DNA of 64,000 nucleotides from Didymella arachidicola (GCA_016630955.3 CM049996.1:434001-498000), one strand, 5' to 3'. Shown: positions 54,501 to 62,740, counted from the stretch's first letter. Notes: a model not told the origin generated them from the letters alone. Translations and numbers: made by a program.

Positions 54501-55421
54501 CTTGCGGTTGAGCTTGCCTGCTGCCTGTACAGAGTGCTGTATAGCCTCTGTGAGCAGCGTGACGCATTCTTCTAGCTGTGCTGCATCCTGTGTTGCAAGC
54601 GGGTCTGCGATGTTTTGGGCACCCATTTCTACCAGCCCAGCGAACTTAGCTAGGCTCGCCTCTGGAACTCTGTAGTGGTACTGTTCTAGTTGCGGAGTGC
54701 CTGGTGTGGAGATGGGGACAGAGGTCACTATCGTCTCATGATCTGAGCCGCTGTGCATGCTAGCATCGACAGCAGACTGGGCAAACGGGATGTTAGAGAA
54801 GGTGAGGTCAAGAACGTGACCAGCGCAGTGTGTTGGCTGCCCTGGCACACCAATGTAGTCCATAGACGCGTTGGCAGCCCATCTAGCTAGCTCCACTCCT
54901 CCGTTGGCTGCAGTGATGGTAGGCTCAAAGGATTCGTGTCTGGCGTTAAAGTCGCCCCCGACAAGGCATAGCTGAGGGGGTGTCAGATGTGTGACGTATT
55001 GAATGACGTCTGGGGTGTGTGGCTGTCTGTAGCAGTTGAGTATGGCGACTCCATTTACTACCGCCCATAGCATGTCTGGGTGGTTGAGACTCTCTCTAGC
55101 CTGGTACCGTAGGTGGCGGCCTCTGCGGATGTATGTCATCACTCTAGGGCGGACTGAGCCTGGTGTGTTGGGGCTGTCCCAGGTGCTGATAGGTGCTAGG
55201 TGCTTGAAACCAGGGTGAGTGGATGTTCTCGAGTTGGCACATGCGAAGGGCTCTTGAACACACACAACATCTATGCCCTTCTGGAAGGCCAGCTCTAGTG
55301 TTGTGATGTGCCAGGGCGAGCATCTGCCGACGTTGGCCCAGCATACACGGAGTTGTCTGCTTGGTAGACTGTGCTGTTGACGCCTGTTGTGGGCTGGTAT
55401 GTTGTAGGGGTGTTCTAGCAT
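51588..55421 (-). CDS. LINE ORF2: AP endonuclease, reverse transcriptase, RNase H
   Basis: Intact 1277-residue polyprotein. Residues about 25-245 are an exonuclease-endonuclease-phosphatase domain: VCVQEPFA with the metal-binding Glu, GGDFNARH, and GSDHETI with the catalytic His. Reverse transcriptase spans about 490-760: PKVGKTD..SPRSWRPIALLSC, VTLDVQGAFDAL with the first Asp, GTPQGSPLSPVLY and GYADDICLY, the YADD box near residue 670. RNase H lies at about 975-1110: FSDGSEQ, DAEVVGAWRGL, CIDSTSVVW and GNEAADRLA supply the D-E-D-D set. A C-terminal Cys/His motif (CSCGRDKTPEHLVLC) closes the protein. It nicks target DNA and copies element RNA by target-primed reverse transcription. Its ATG overlaps the ORF1 stop. 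Confidence 0.95.
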   Translation of the reverse strand: MLEHPYNIPAHNRRQQHSLPSRQLRVCWANVGRCSPWHITTLELAFQKGIDVVCVQEPFACANSRTSTHPGFKHLAPISTWDSPNTPGSVRPRVMTYIRRGRHLRYQARESLNHPDMLWAVVNGVAILNCYRQPHTPDVIQYVTHLTPPQLCLVGGDFNARHESFEPTITAANGGVELARWAANASMDYIGVPGQPTHCAGHVLDLTFSNIPFAQSAVDASMHSGSDHETIVTSVPISTPGTPQLEQYHYRVPEASLAKFAGLVEMGAQNIADPLATQDAAQLEECVTLLTEAIQHSVQAAGKLNRKEGRAAPWWTEECKTAYQAYKRARQLCSGSLPEERQAFKTTVRQAKRQYWRHVIDNARDDKDLFKIIAWHKLTPENQDTPLEVNNRTISDPLEKAEALRQEVLNRYTAEDDLGQRPDQEAAATLPWSTHISLEECERNTIGVSSTSPGTDRSTVRLLRACWTQVGELVRRIFQRCLELNHFPAQWKLAEVAMIPKVGKTDRTSPRSWRPIALLSCIGKGLERTVARRIAWTAMTHKILSPQHGGALPKRSAADLTAAFTHDTEAAWVLGKHVTMVTLDVQGAFDALLKNRLLHRMAQQGWPQRTILFVDSFLTDRRVQVRLGQVTTPSYAVACGTPQGSPLSPVLYTLYLAELLSMDTERRFGYADDICLYQASHSMDDNVELLAEDLREIRAWGEANKVTFAPEKQEMIHLTRQRSSYAPPCVVDEQLTIYPILPGGEHSQPALRWLGVWFDRRLTFRRHVATRTAKAAKVAYHIRSLARTTYGPPASSLRKATVACVYPSLLYGTECWYRGRTKKPHTLKPGRPQEVSAYIGWHIAAIDKTLAIAARGILPAWRTTPIAALFRDAGLLPAAVALEEARLRFATHLRTTDADHPLTRRTAVPIVNRGVKTGQPQRVKTKVQQMASLLPETPRTTLSAPHYSTGCRTDPTLGLDKKTAAKAFKEWWAQLSPLEVTIFSDGSEQYTKEGEKRVTYGFAVYQNGKQLHTGRGSLNPTSHVFDAEVVGAWRGLQHTVRQPELRTRRIWLCIDSTSVVWCLRGDAPPTSQWAFLECHGAMETHDVSIKWAPGHLDIEGNEAADRLANLEAQHPSPPTGKAALPTLSGIKTIARKTLRHTQQTWWSDKKTKLSKWYKSWDLDYAPRSSPRELDLPRATLARLLSIQSRHGDFAWYHRMYNHKDANLSCSCGRDKTPEHLVLCRKTRGSFSRWPLRPLILPSSQADGLAYTAALVKEPEAFDAFVKLTQYFTKICPR

Positions 55422-57076
55422 GACGATGGCGGGTCATCGCTCATGCTGGTGTCTTCCCTCTCCGAGGTGGACGGGTCAGTGTGGATAGTCGATTGTGGGC
55501 GGATGCTGCCAGCAGACAGCTGTCCTACATTGAGGCTTCTCTGGCCTGTGGCGGCCCGCCTTGGTCTCTTTGCTCTGCCAGTGGAAGAGGAGGATGGATA
55601 GGAGTTAGTCGTTGTAGGAAGTGATGCGGAAGCCCTGCTATCTCCTTCTTGCCTCTGGGTGGGAGGCTGGGGAGGCGCTGTCTCCGATGCCTCTAGAGGA
55701 GTAGTCTCAGGCTGAAGCGTTGCCTGTCTGAGGGTCTCTTCGACTGTCCTGTAGAGGTGCTGCTGTGCTATCTTGCCTGCGCGTCGGATAGCCTTCAGCT
55801 CGGCTCTTGTAGGCTTGATGCTGTGTCCGTTGACCCGGCGAGGGGCTGCAGGGCAGTTGGCGTGGCTAGCTGGGTGTGGTCCGTGGCAGTTGGCGCACAC
55901 GGCTTTGTGGGTGCAGTTGTCCCCGTACGGTCCTTGGTGTCTGTCTGTGCGGTCTCCACAGTGCACGCAGCGCGCTACCTGGGTGCATCGGGCAGCGTTA
56001 CAGTAGCCCTGGCAGCCTGGGTTGTGGCGCTGGATGGTAGGGTGCTTGTTGATCACCTTGGAGTACTCGCTGATACCAAAAAGGCGGAACGAGCGGACTG
56101 GCTCCTTGTAAGAGATGATCCAGGTGGTAAGGCCACGGTGGTTGGCTCCATGTCGTGAGGCCCTGCAGCTGACCGGCTGCCTGCCTGTTTGCGAGCATAC
56201 CTCTTCCTCCACTAGCTGGATAGTCGTGGGTAGTTCTGTGCCGTCGAGGGTTCGAAGGGAACTGGGTACTCCCTGTACTGCGTAGTTGATCCAGCGTTCT
56301 GGGACCCTTACCGCGTCTCCGTCTAGTGCTCTCGCTAGAAGTTCCTGGTTTTCTTGGGTTAGAAGCTGGTCCCGGATAGACTTATTAGCTGGGGTGATCG
56401 CCCAGCCTGTTTTGATTGGTGATGCGGCAGGTATGTCCCTCAGGGTGATTCCTCCTATGCTCTTGCAAACTGCCTGTCTTACCGCAAATGGTGAGGGTTG
56501 TTGCAGTCGCATTGTTGGGTTGGAGATGGCTATGAAGATTCGATCGTCTTCTTTGGGCTTAGCCGACGGACCAGGCCGGGGTTTAGCAGGGATCAGGGGT
56601 CGGTTGGCACCCCTATCTGAGATTTGGGGGTCTCTGGCTACGTCCGCCCAAGAGCGGCGTCCTGACTCTTGGCTCCCGGGGTTGCTGTGATTAGTGTCAC
56701 TGCTCCAGCGAGAGCTAGGGGGAGAGTTGCTTGGGGAGAGGGAGGTCAGCGCGTGAACGACCCTCTGCTGCAGCTCCTGTGCGATCCTGGCTTCTTGCGG
56801 GTTAGTGTAGCCCTGTGCGTGTTGATCTACGGCTGCTGCGAAGGCAGTAGTGATGGTGTTCCATAGCTGGGTAATTTGCTGAGTCTCAGCGATGTGGCGT
56901 TGGACGGCATCAGAGACTCGAGGTTTGGGAGCGCCCCCACCGGGGTTCTGGCTGCTCAGAAGGGGCGCATGGTGCTGCATGTCCTCCTGGGGCCGTCTTG
57001 GAGCGCGTGTATACAACTGCTGGGGGATCTCGTAGTCTGGGGACCCTGTGTGCTGGGAAGAGGGAGACTCTGCCAT
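55415..57076 (-). CDS. LINE ORF1: gag-like RNA-binding protein with CCHC knuckles
   Basis: 553 residues from ATG 57076. The N-terminal 180 residues are Ser/Pro/Gln-rich. A central region (about 180-330) resembles the RRM-like gag core of fungal and insect LINEs (DDRIFIAISNPTMRLQQPSPFAVRQAVCKSI). Residues about 355-425 carry zinc-knuckle-like Cys/His clusters (CVHCGDRTDRHQGPYGDNC, then CANCHGPHPASHANC). The tail is basic with a KRPRR sequence that could be a nuclear localisation signal. It should coat element RNA and form the RNP with ORF2. The last codons overlap ORF2 as ATGCTAG, suggesting translation by termination-reinitiation. Confidence 0.88.
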   Translation of the reverse strand: MAESPSSQHTGSPDYEIPQQLYTRAPRRPQEDMQHHAPLLSSQNPGGGAPKPRVSDAVQRHIAETQQITQLWNTITTAFAAAVDQHAQGYTNPQEARIAQELQQRVVHALTSLSPSNSPPSSRWSSDTNHSNPGSQESGRRSWADVARDPQISDRGANRPLIPAKPRPGPSAKPKEDDRIFIAISNPTMRLQQPSPFAVRQAVCKSIGGITLRDIPAASPIKTGWAITPANKSIRDQLLTQENQELLARALDGDAVRVPERWINYAVQGVPSSLRTLDGTELPTTIQLVEEEVCSQTGRQPVSCRASRHGANHRGLTTWIISYKEPVRSFRLFGISEYSKVINKHPTIQRHNPGCQGYCNAARCTQVARCVHCGDRTDRHQGPYGDNCTHKAVCANCHGPHPASHANCPAAPRRVNGHSIKPTRAELKAIRRAGKIAQQHLYRTVEETLRQATLQPETTPLEASETAPPQPPTQRQEGDSRASASLPTTTNSYPSSSSTGRAKRPRRAATGQRSLNVGQLSAGSIRPQSTIHTDPSTSEREDTSMSDDPPSSC

Positions 57077-57223
57077 CCTATTAAGCTCCTTGCGCGTCGC
57101 GCAGGGGGCCTAGGCGGACGTTAGAGGTACTCCCAGAGTGGCCGCAGTGAGCCGGATCGTTTGCTGTGATTTTTGGGGCTTCTGTGAAGGAAACCCAGAA
57201 ATCAAAAGATTGGTGTTCGGTAT

Positions 57224-57236
57224 GCCTTTGGCTGGA
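57224..57236. repeat. Target-site duplication, 5' copy
   Basis: Plus-strand GCCTTTGGCTGGA matching 51159-51171 exactly; it marks the 5' boundary of the LINE at 57223. Confidence 0.85.
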
Positions 57237-57675
57237 AGCATACCGGAAGCTTCCAAAGCATGTCTTGCGTTCCTCTCGCGCGCTGGTAGCAGATGTTCTC
57301 GCGGTGGACTTCCTGGAAGCGGTCGCCCAGAGGCTCAAGCCACAGCTTCTGACCGGCGCAGAAGCTGTCGTGAAGCTTCTCAACAACCTTATCGAAGCTG
57401 GCCTGAAGCGTGTCAACTAATGCCGATGGGCGGACGAACAGGTGAGTCTTACCGTGGTCTCGGTCATCTTAACGTAGCCATCAAGCATAGCTTGATAAGC
57501 AACCTTGCCGGCGTTCTTTTCCTCGACATCCAGCGATGCTTTGGCTATGCTGATGATTTCGTCGTTGGATTCGATCTTGGACTTCAAGGCGGCCATCTGA
57601 CCCTGAAGGTTGCCCTTCATCTTGCGCTTCACGGCGATGGCGTCCTCCAGCCTCTTAAGTTCTTACAAGGACATA
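57224..57675 (-). pseudogene. 5' part of host gene split by the LINE (unknown protein)
   Basis: From the ATG at 57675 the frame reads Met-Ser-Leu, then an in-frame TAA (consistent with CAA changed to TAA), then ELKRLEDAIAVKRKMKGNLQ and a helical, Lys/Glu-rich sequence to KMTETT. The sequence then shifts by one base to GKTHLFVRPSALVDTLQASF and continues as protein-like DKVVEKLHDSFCAG up to the target site. A GT-AG intron at this point (GTAAGA...ATTAG) would give a less protein-like frame, so a frameshift is my preferred reading. The gene was therefore probably damaged before the LINE came in. The product is unknown; the N terminus looks coiled-coil. Confidence 0.55.
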
Positions 57676-60662
57676 GCAATGATTCTTCTCAGATAATTTA
57701 AACTAGAGCTTGAGAAGTTGAAGATATTCGTGAAGAGGTGTTCGAATCCGGGAGCTATTGGGAAGATGCGTTCATCAATGCTAGGTGAAGAAATGAAGAA
57801 GTCGCGGATACAAGTAGGAGTGCCTAGAAGCTGCGCACGCGCGGCGAAAAAAAAAACTCTCACACAAACGATGGCCTTCACCTTGAGAGCAATGACACAA
57901 TCTCGCCTGTCAGCTTTGCAGTTCGAAACCCGCACCTGAGATTGAACTCACATCTTCACGATGACCGAGCAGGCCATCTGCCACGATCTTAATAAGATGG
58001 TCTTCTCCCTCCCTAAGAAGTCCGTGTTCTTTATATGTAACCTGGTTGACTATATACGAGCAGAGAAATCTAAGACTGCCCAACATAACGCATACGGTCG
58101 TCCCTTCGGTTGCTGAGCTTAAGCATTCTATATAACAGAGTGGATAGCGCCTATCCGGCTAGAAGAGCATAATCAACTGGTGGAGGACGATACGACGTAT
58201 CAGCTTCTCGGCTTGTGCGGAGGGGTGCTGCACGAGGCAAGGACAGCGACAGAGTCGAGCGCCGGGAGCGGACGACGCTCGAGGCAATGAAGAGGAGGGT
58301 ATCGTACTAAAGGACTTTCAGGTCCAAGAAGCTCTCCATCTCACTAACGACTACCGTAATGACGGCGCGAGAATGTTAGTGGCCTTCAAGCAGGGTACTG
58401 GAAAGACCTTGGACACGATAGGTAAGGCTATATCGTCGTTCGTGAACTTTAATGGATGATCAAACAGCGTTTCACGTAATAGCACGTATGAGAAGAGCTG
58501 CACCTGATCGTTGTGCATTTGTCCTTGTTGGGCGTATGGATCGAAGAGATCATGAAGTCCTTGTCGTCAAAGTGACTCATCCTCGCTCAGCTCGTACCAT
58601 CCTCGAATTCTGTGTGCGGGCAGAGGCAAGGCGTAGAAAATAGGGACTACGTTTTTCCTATCTAATGAGGGGAAGAGGGAATATACACCCTACAGATGAT
58701 TATGTAACAGAGCACGTGATGCTGGCTAACAAATTCGCTATCTACAACATGTGGTGAACAGATTTCTGGGGATCAAGGGGTCTCTTATGGTTAACGAATC
58801 CTTGATCTCACTATACTTGTAAAAACCTATCCGAAAGATTGTTACCGACAAGCTCTGGGAAGAGTCTTATATTCAACGCTACCAGCAGTGGTTGATTGGT
58901 TTCAGCAAGTGGTGCTCTGGAGAACAGCTCCAAGGGTCTCATGGACGAGGCCAAGTTTTGTAATCTGTAGTTTTGAGTATACTTTTGAGTATACAAGCTA
59001 CGAAGTCTTCATGCGCTATGAAGACGCGACTTGCAGGGTGTGAGTCAGGTGCTTCATGCTAGGCTTACTCAGCGAGTCTTAGTGAGGACGCTTTGCTACC
59101 CTTCAACGCTGTTGAGCCAAGCATACAACCTAATTACAGTGCATATATACGACTTTCAGGCATGAAACTGCCATACAATCACCATACACGAGAGACTGTA
59201 GAGAGTGGAGGCATGGCAAGCCTACAATGCTTGGATGCGGCTCTTTGTTATCAAAGGGAAGTTTAGCGACACACACTTCAGAAGTCGCTTCTGACAGGGT
59301 GCACTGGTAATCACCTGGCATTGAAGTAGGCAGATGAGACTGAACCCAGCAGCTTCCTATCGGTCTTGACAGTGACTACGAGATTCGTAACAGATACAAT
59401 CATCTTAGGCCACTATGTTCGCCTGAGTTCAGCAAATTGACAACAACAACATAACCAGCTCCACCCTCATCACTGCTTGTACCTGTAGCTCGCATCTCAT
59501 TGTAGTCACTCATACCGCCTTGAGCAATTCTTCCGCAGACGAAATGTACGTGAGATTGATCTACAACCATGCCAGCGGCATTGACAGTGCTCGAGCTGCC
59601 GGGATCTCCGAGCTTTCCATATTTCCTACAAGCGACGAAATTCTACAGAGAGCATCAGTAGTGCTAAGCTCTTTGAACGCTCAAGCACTGTATGCTTGTT
59701 ATAATGCCTTCACCACTAATTGCAGGCCCTTCATCCAAACGCTCACTGAAGGAAGGGTGCTGCACCCGTACACCGCCTGAAGTTATCTTCTTCGTCTTCA
59801 TCTTTGCTCTCGAAGTCAAACCCTCCAAGGTTATGGACTCCTGGAAGCAATTTGCGTCGCAAGTATTTATTGCAGCTGGCAACAATATGCGACTGGCGAC
59901 ATTAACTTCGTCGGGTCCCACCAATGATCACGCGAAAAGGTTTCGCTGCTTTCCTATTGAGGGGAGACTCACAAAAAGCATCGCCAACACCACGGCCGAT
60001 ATCGTGACCCCAAAGCAAAGGTGTGCGGAGTCAACAAGATTCGTTCACGGGTTGCTATGTCCACCAGGCTGTCTACCTCCAGAGCGTGGGTAAGTCGCGC
60101 GAGGAAATAGTGAACACGGGGTGGCAGCCTTCGGTACAAGAGTGCTCGCATGGGACAGCCGGCAGCATTGAACACGAAGACAGCTAATTGCTCAAGCCTG
60201 TCTTAGATAGCACCTATTACATCGCTGCTAACTGTCTTCTAGGAGACCTATTTGTGATTTGCGAACGCTAGATATGCACTAATATAAAGAGCTTGATCCT
60301 CTCGCCCTGCTGTGATTGCAAGGCAAGGCCACGAATTGCGACCTAAAAAGCATCGGGGTCTATGGAAGGTGAAGATTGATAGTCAGAGTACTTCGTACTC
60401 TAGATCGATCATGCTGTAATCTTATTTTTCAGTCATGGAGGCTTAAGTTTTCGTAGCTTGGGCCTGTCCCAACAAAAAGCACAAATTTATTGTTGTCGGT
60501 GGTTTCAATGGATATCCGTACTATATCGAGAGCTATTTCGTAGCGGCAGCAAGCGGAAGGCGCGTGGTATTCGCGAGGATAGCCGCGAAAGTGGGACCAT
60601 GTAGGCATCCCCGGCTTTAAACATAGTTTCATAGCCTAAATTAGAAGCGGCTGACTCATCAA
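57676..60662. other. 3-kb gene-poor stretch
   Basis: No gene is supported. Weak hints are a P-loop-like GTGKT in a plus frame at about 58320-58440 and a short frame at 59520-59780 (MSNSSADEMYVRLIYNHASG) that could be an exon. Composition is lower in GC than the left part of the window, and stop codons are frequent in all frames. Confidence 0.5.
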
Positions 60663-60677
60663 GCTGATGTGGCCGAG

Positions 60678-60726
60678 GTAAGCATCGCAGTACCTCAATC
60701 AGCTCGACACTTCTAACTGAGTCTAG
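60678..60726 (+). other. 49-nt GT-AG insert in the tRNA D-arm (A box)
   Basis: Begins GTAAGC, ends TAG, has CTAAC at 60713-60717 (insert positions 36-40). It lies between GCCGAG and TGGTTATGGC, splitting the pol III A box. Ends and branch are those of a spliceosomal intron of this genome. Confidence 0.8.
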
Positions 60727-60748
60727 TGGTTATGGCGTGTGACTCAAG

Positions 60749-60784
60749 CAAGTTCCAAAACGAGCTTTCCTCAGTCGAGGAGCA
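60749..60784 (+). other. 36-nt canonical tRNA intron
   Basis: Placed directly after position 37 of the anticodon loop, the standard site for introns removed by the tRNA splicing endonuclease. No GT-AG ends. Exact boundaries may shift by one base. Confidence 0.7.
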
Positions 60785-60809
60785 TTCTCATGGGCTTTGC
60801 CCGCAGGGG

Positions 60810-60858
60810 GTAAAAACTATCGCTGGTGTGTTGACGTTCCATTACTAACATCGAAAAG
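60810..60858 (+). other. 49-nt GT-AG insert in the tRNA T-arm (B box)
   Basis: Begins GTAAAA, ends AAAG, has TACTAAC ending at 60849 (CTAAC at insert positions 36-40, as in the other insert). It separates T-stem AGGGG from loop TTCGAAT, splitting the B box, although the insert's last G keeps a B-box-like GTTCGAATCC. Confidence 0.8.
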
Positions 60859-60884
60859 TTCGAATCCCCTCGTCAGCAGCTATC

Positions 60885-60889
60885 TTTTT
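60885..60889 (+). terminator. Pol III terminator (T5) after the tRNA gene
   Basis: Five T on the plus strand, 7 nt after the discriminator base. Confidence 0.65.
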
Positions 60890-61792
60890 GCTTTTCGGTG
60901 TGCTTTTACAGATGTTTGGCATCATGCGGTTGCGTTCCGGAGGGGTGAGCGCTGACATGATGGTTTTTGTGTCTGTGCGCTCGGTTGGCAATCGAGTTCC
61001 AGGGACCACGGCACTTGCAATTACACACAAACGATAGACCTGCACTGTAATCTTGCGAGCAAGATGCGAATATTGCAGGATACACGATTCGGAAGGGCAG
61101 AAACTCACGTTGCGACGTGTGCCCGCCCGTCTCCACCTGCACATTAAGGATGCGTCTACAACCCTGCAACATCGTGCATGCTTGGACGTGACGCTCACCG
61201 AAAGCTTCTGTATCTTTGCAGTTTAGTCGCCCACCATACTAACTATATCATTGCCTTAGATGATTGTTGTGACGCGCTTGTCAACCTCGCCGCACAGTGT
61301 AGAACTCAACCACGCAACCCTACGAGCAGTAGCATCGTATCGCACAACAGTCCATCTTCATGGAAGTCAACGTCATTTGCAAGCATCAATGCTCTACCCA
61401 CACGATTGATGGCGATCGTCGCGAGTACCACCTTCGCCGCTGCGCTTTCGTCGATTCTCGTCTCACTCACTACGGAAAGAACGACAGGATTCGCAACACA
61501 GGTGCAAATCAAGGTAGACGCATCTGCAAGCAATCACTTCGAGCACGCCTGCGATGACAGGACCTCATTCTTGCGTCCAACATGGCCACTACCTATTCAG
61601 TCCCAGTAGGAGCGCTGGCGCCTATGAGGACTACGTGCTTGCTGATGTGACAGGCGCAAACAATCATCGTCCACATCACCGCACAGCCACACCTTATCCA
61701 AGTACACCAGTCAGAAAGGCTCTCTACGACAATTCGCCTGTCCGCTATCAACGTGTGTGCATGTTCGAGGGACTGTTGCGGCAGACAACTGT
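60890..61792. other. Region without supported genes
   Basis: Short frames on both strands (61178-61609 plus; 60845-61198 and 61306-61533 minus). The plus frame has a hydrophobic Ala/Leu/Val stretch at about 61410-61480 that could be a membrane segment of a relic, but no start, partner exon or family is evident. Confidence 0.45.
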
Positions 61793-62740
61793 ATGTGGCG
61801 AAGACTCGAGTGCATTGGGATGCAAGACGCTGACCGGATCACAGCTTCGAAGATGGGTGACACCCGCCCTGATAATCAGCACATAGATGAAGAGATTCAG
61901 CGCACTATTGCCAACATATGCAGCCTCATGAACGAATTTCCTTCTACCACCAACAGGGACCTATGGCGAGCGGCTACTCGGGTCTTCGATCCAAGGCTAG
62001 GAACGCGGCCTTTCAGAGATACCATGGCCGAATTCAACATCCTGATTTTCGCATCAATATCTGGTGCGCCATGGCTCATGGTCGCACCATGCCAATATGT
62101 CGATCCACGGAAAATCCTCCCGACTCCCCTAGTCGAGACACAGACAGGACGCATTATTACCGACAGCCTCCACAAATTCCCCCTATGGCAGTTACAAGCT
62201 ACAATGACCACCATTATGCTACCTTTCTGTTTCGGAGAAACCTCTTGGTTCCTAGTCGAGGTGCAATTGGCTCCAATGCCTATCAACACTGACGATGAGA
62301 GAGAGGCTTCATTGAAGATATACACCAATTTCGCGACATCGGTGAATAACAAGGGAGGCCATAAGCAGTCGGTTGGCGGCTGGATCATTGAGTACCTCGA
62401 ATACGCGAGTCGAGATCCAAACAGTCCCATGAGGACTGTCGACTGGAGCAACAAAGAACCGGTGCTGGAATTAGTTCTTAAGCAGCTGATAAACCTGGGG
62501 CGTCGTGGGATCATTGCTGCAACATTATATGTTGTAGACAAAGGCAGCGCGATCGAGTTGATGCAGAACAACCAGTTTCACCTGGAACGCAATCTACTCC
62601 TAGTTTGCGTTCAACTAATGGAGAACTTTATGAATGCACGTTCGGGCTGGCCCCTGTTCAGACCCTCAGACAGGCTTCTATCTCCGGTCTTGCCTCACCG
62701 GGCTTGGGCGGCATCGGTGCAAGCATCCACCCAATCTTGA
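61793..62740 (+). CDS. Hypothetical protein, 315 residues
   Basis: Longest protein-like frame of the right end; first in-frame ATG at 61793, with later candidates at MQDAD and at 61855 (MGDTRPDNQHIDEEIQ). Composition is even and helix-rich (NICSLMNEFPSTTNRDLW), with a hydrophobic core region (TMTTIMLPFCFGETSWFLVEVQ) followed by LKIYTNFATS. That last layout weakly recalls the 'W..v.v....i..yds' core of Ulp1-type cysteine proteases often carried by fungal elements, but the catalytic His is not evident and I do not assign it. No stop interrupts it. It could be the last exon of a larger gene. Confidence 0.4.
   Translation: MWRRLECIGMQDADRITASKMGDTRPDNQHIDEEIQRTIANICSLMNEFPSTTNRDLWRAATRVFDPRLGTRPFRDTMAEFNILIFASISGAPWLMVAPCQYVDPRKILPTPLVETQTGRIITDSLHKFPLWQLQATMTTIMLPFCFGETSWFLVEVQLAPMPINTDDEREASLKIYTNFATSVNNKGGHKQSVGGWIIEYLEYASRDPNSPMRTVDWSNKEPVLELVLKQLINLGRRGIIAATLYVVDKGSAIELMQNNQFHLERNLLLVCVQLMENFMNARSGWPLFRPSDRLLSPVLPHRAWAASVQASTQS

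Larger units (their letters stand above)
51172..57223 (-). mobile_element. Full-length Tad-like non-LTR retrotransposon (LINE)
   Basis: About 6.05 kb, read on the minus strand. Order in element orientation: about 147-bp 5' UTR, ORF1 (gag-like), ORF2 (endonuclease, reverse transcriptase, RNase H), about 417-bp 3' UTR containing a GC-rich minisatellite, and a (CCAA)6 tail. It is flanked by a perfect 13-bp direct repeat. Both ORFs are intact with no stop or frameshift, and no C-to-T decay is evident, so insertion looks recent. ORF2 with an RNase H domain and a CCHC ORF1 matches the fungal Tad1 clade by architecture; clade placement needs an RT tree. It interrupts an older, already damaged host gene. 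Confidence 0.9.
60663..60878 (+). tRNA. tRNA-Leu(CAA) gene interrupted by two GT-AG inserts plus an anticodon-loop intron
   Basis: Mature parts: 60663-60677, 60727-60748, 60785-60809 and 60859-60878, 82 nt in total. Acceptor stem GCTGATG (60663-60669) pairs fully with CGTCAGC (60871-60877; one G-U), discriminator A. D-stem GCCG/TGGC, D-loop with GG; anticodon CAA at 60745-60747 in loop CTCAAG. Anticodon stem TGTGA/TCTCA has one central U-U mismatch. Class II variable arm GGGC-TTT-GCCC; T-stem AGGGG/CCCCT with loop TTCGAAT. A T5 terminator follows at 60885. The 36-nt insert after G37 is the normal tRNA intron position. The two 49-nt inserts in the D-arm and T-arm are not known tRNA intron positions in fungi, yet their removal restores exact consensus. 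Confidence 0.85.

Noticed and set aside
57420..57470. GT-AG intron in the split host gene
   Set aside because: Splicing here leads into a Ser/Arg-rich frame that does not look like protein; the frame one base away continues a natural sequence, so a frameshift is more likely.
57739..57755. B-box-like GTTCGAATCC
   Set aside because: The flanking bases do not form a T-stem and there is no A box upstream.
58120..58200. Possible second tRNA (TGGATAGCGCC A-box-like sequence)
   Set aside because: No B box, no pairing acceptor stem and no terminator at a sensible distance.
58320..58440. P-loop-like GTGKT in a plus frame
   Set aside because: Isolated short match with stops nearby; too little to call a helicase or NTPase relic.
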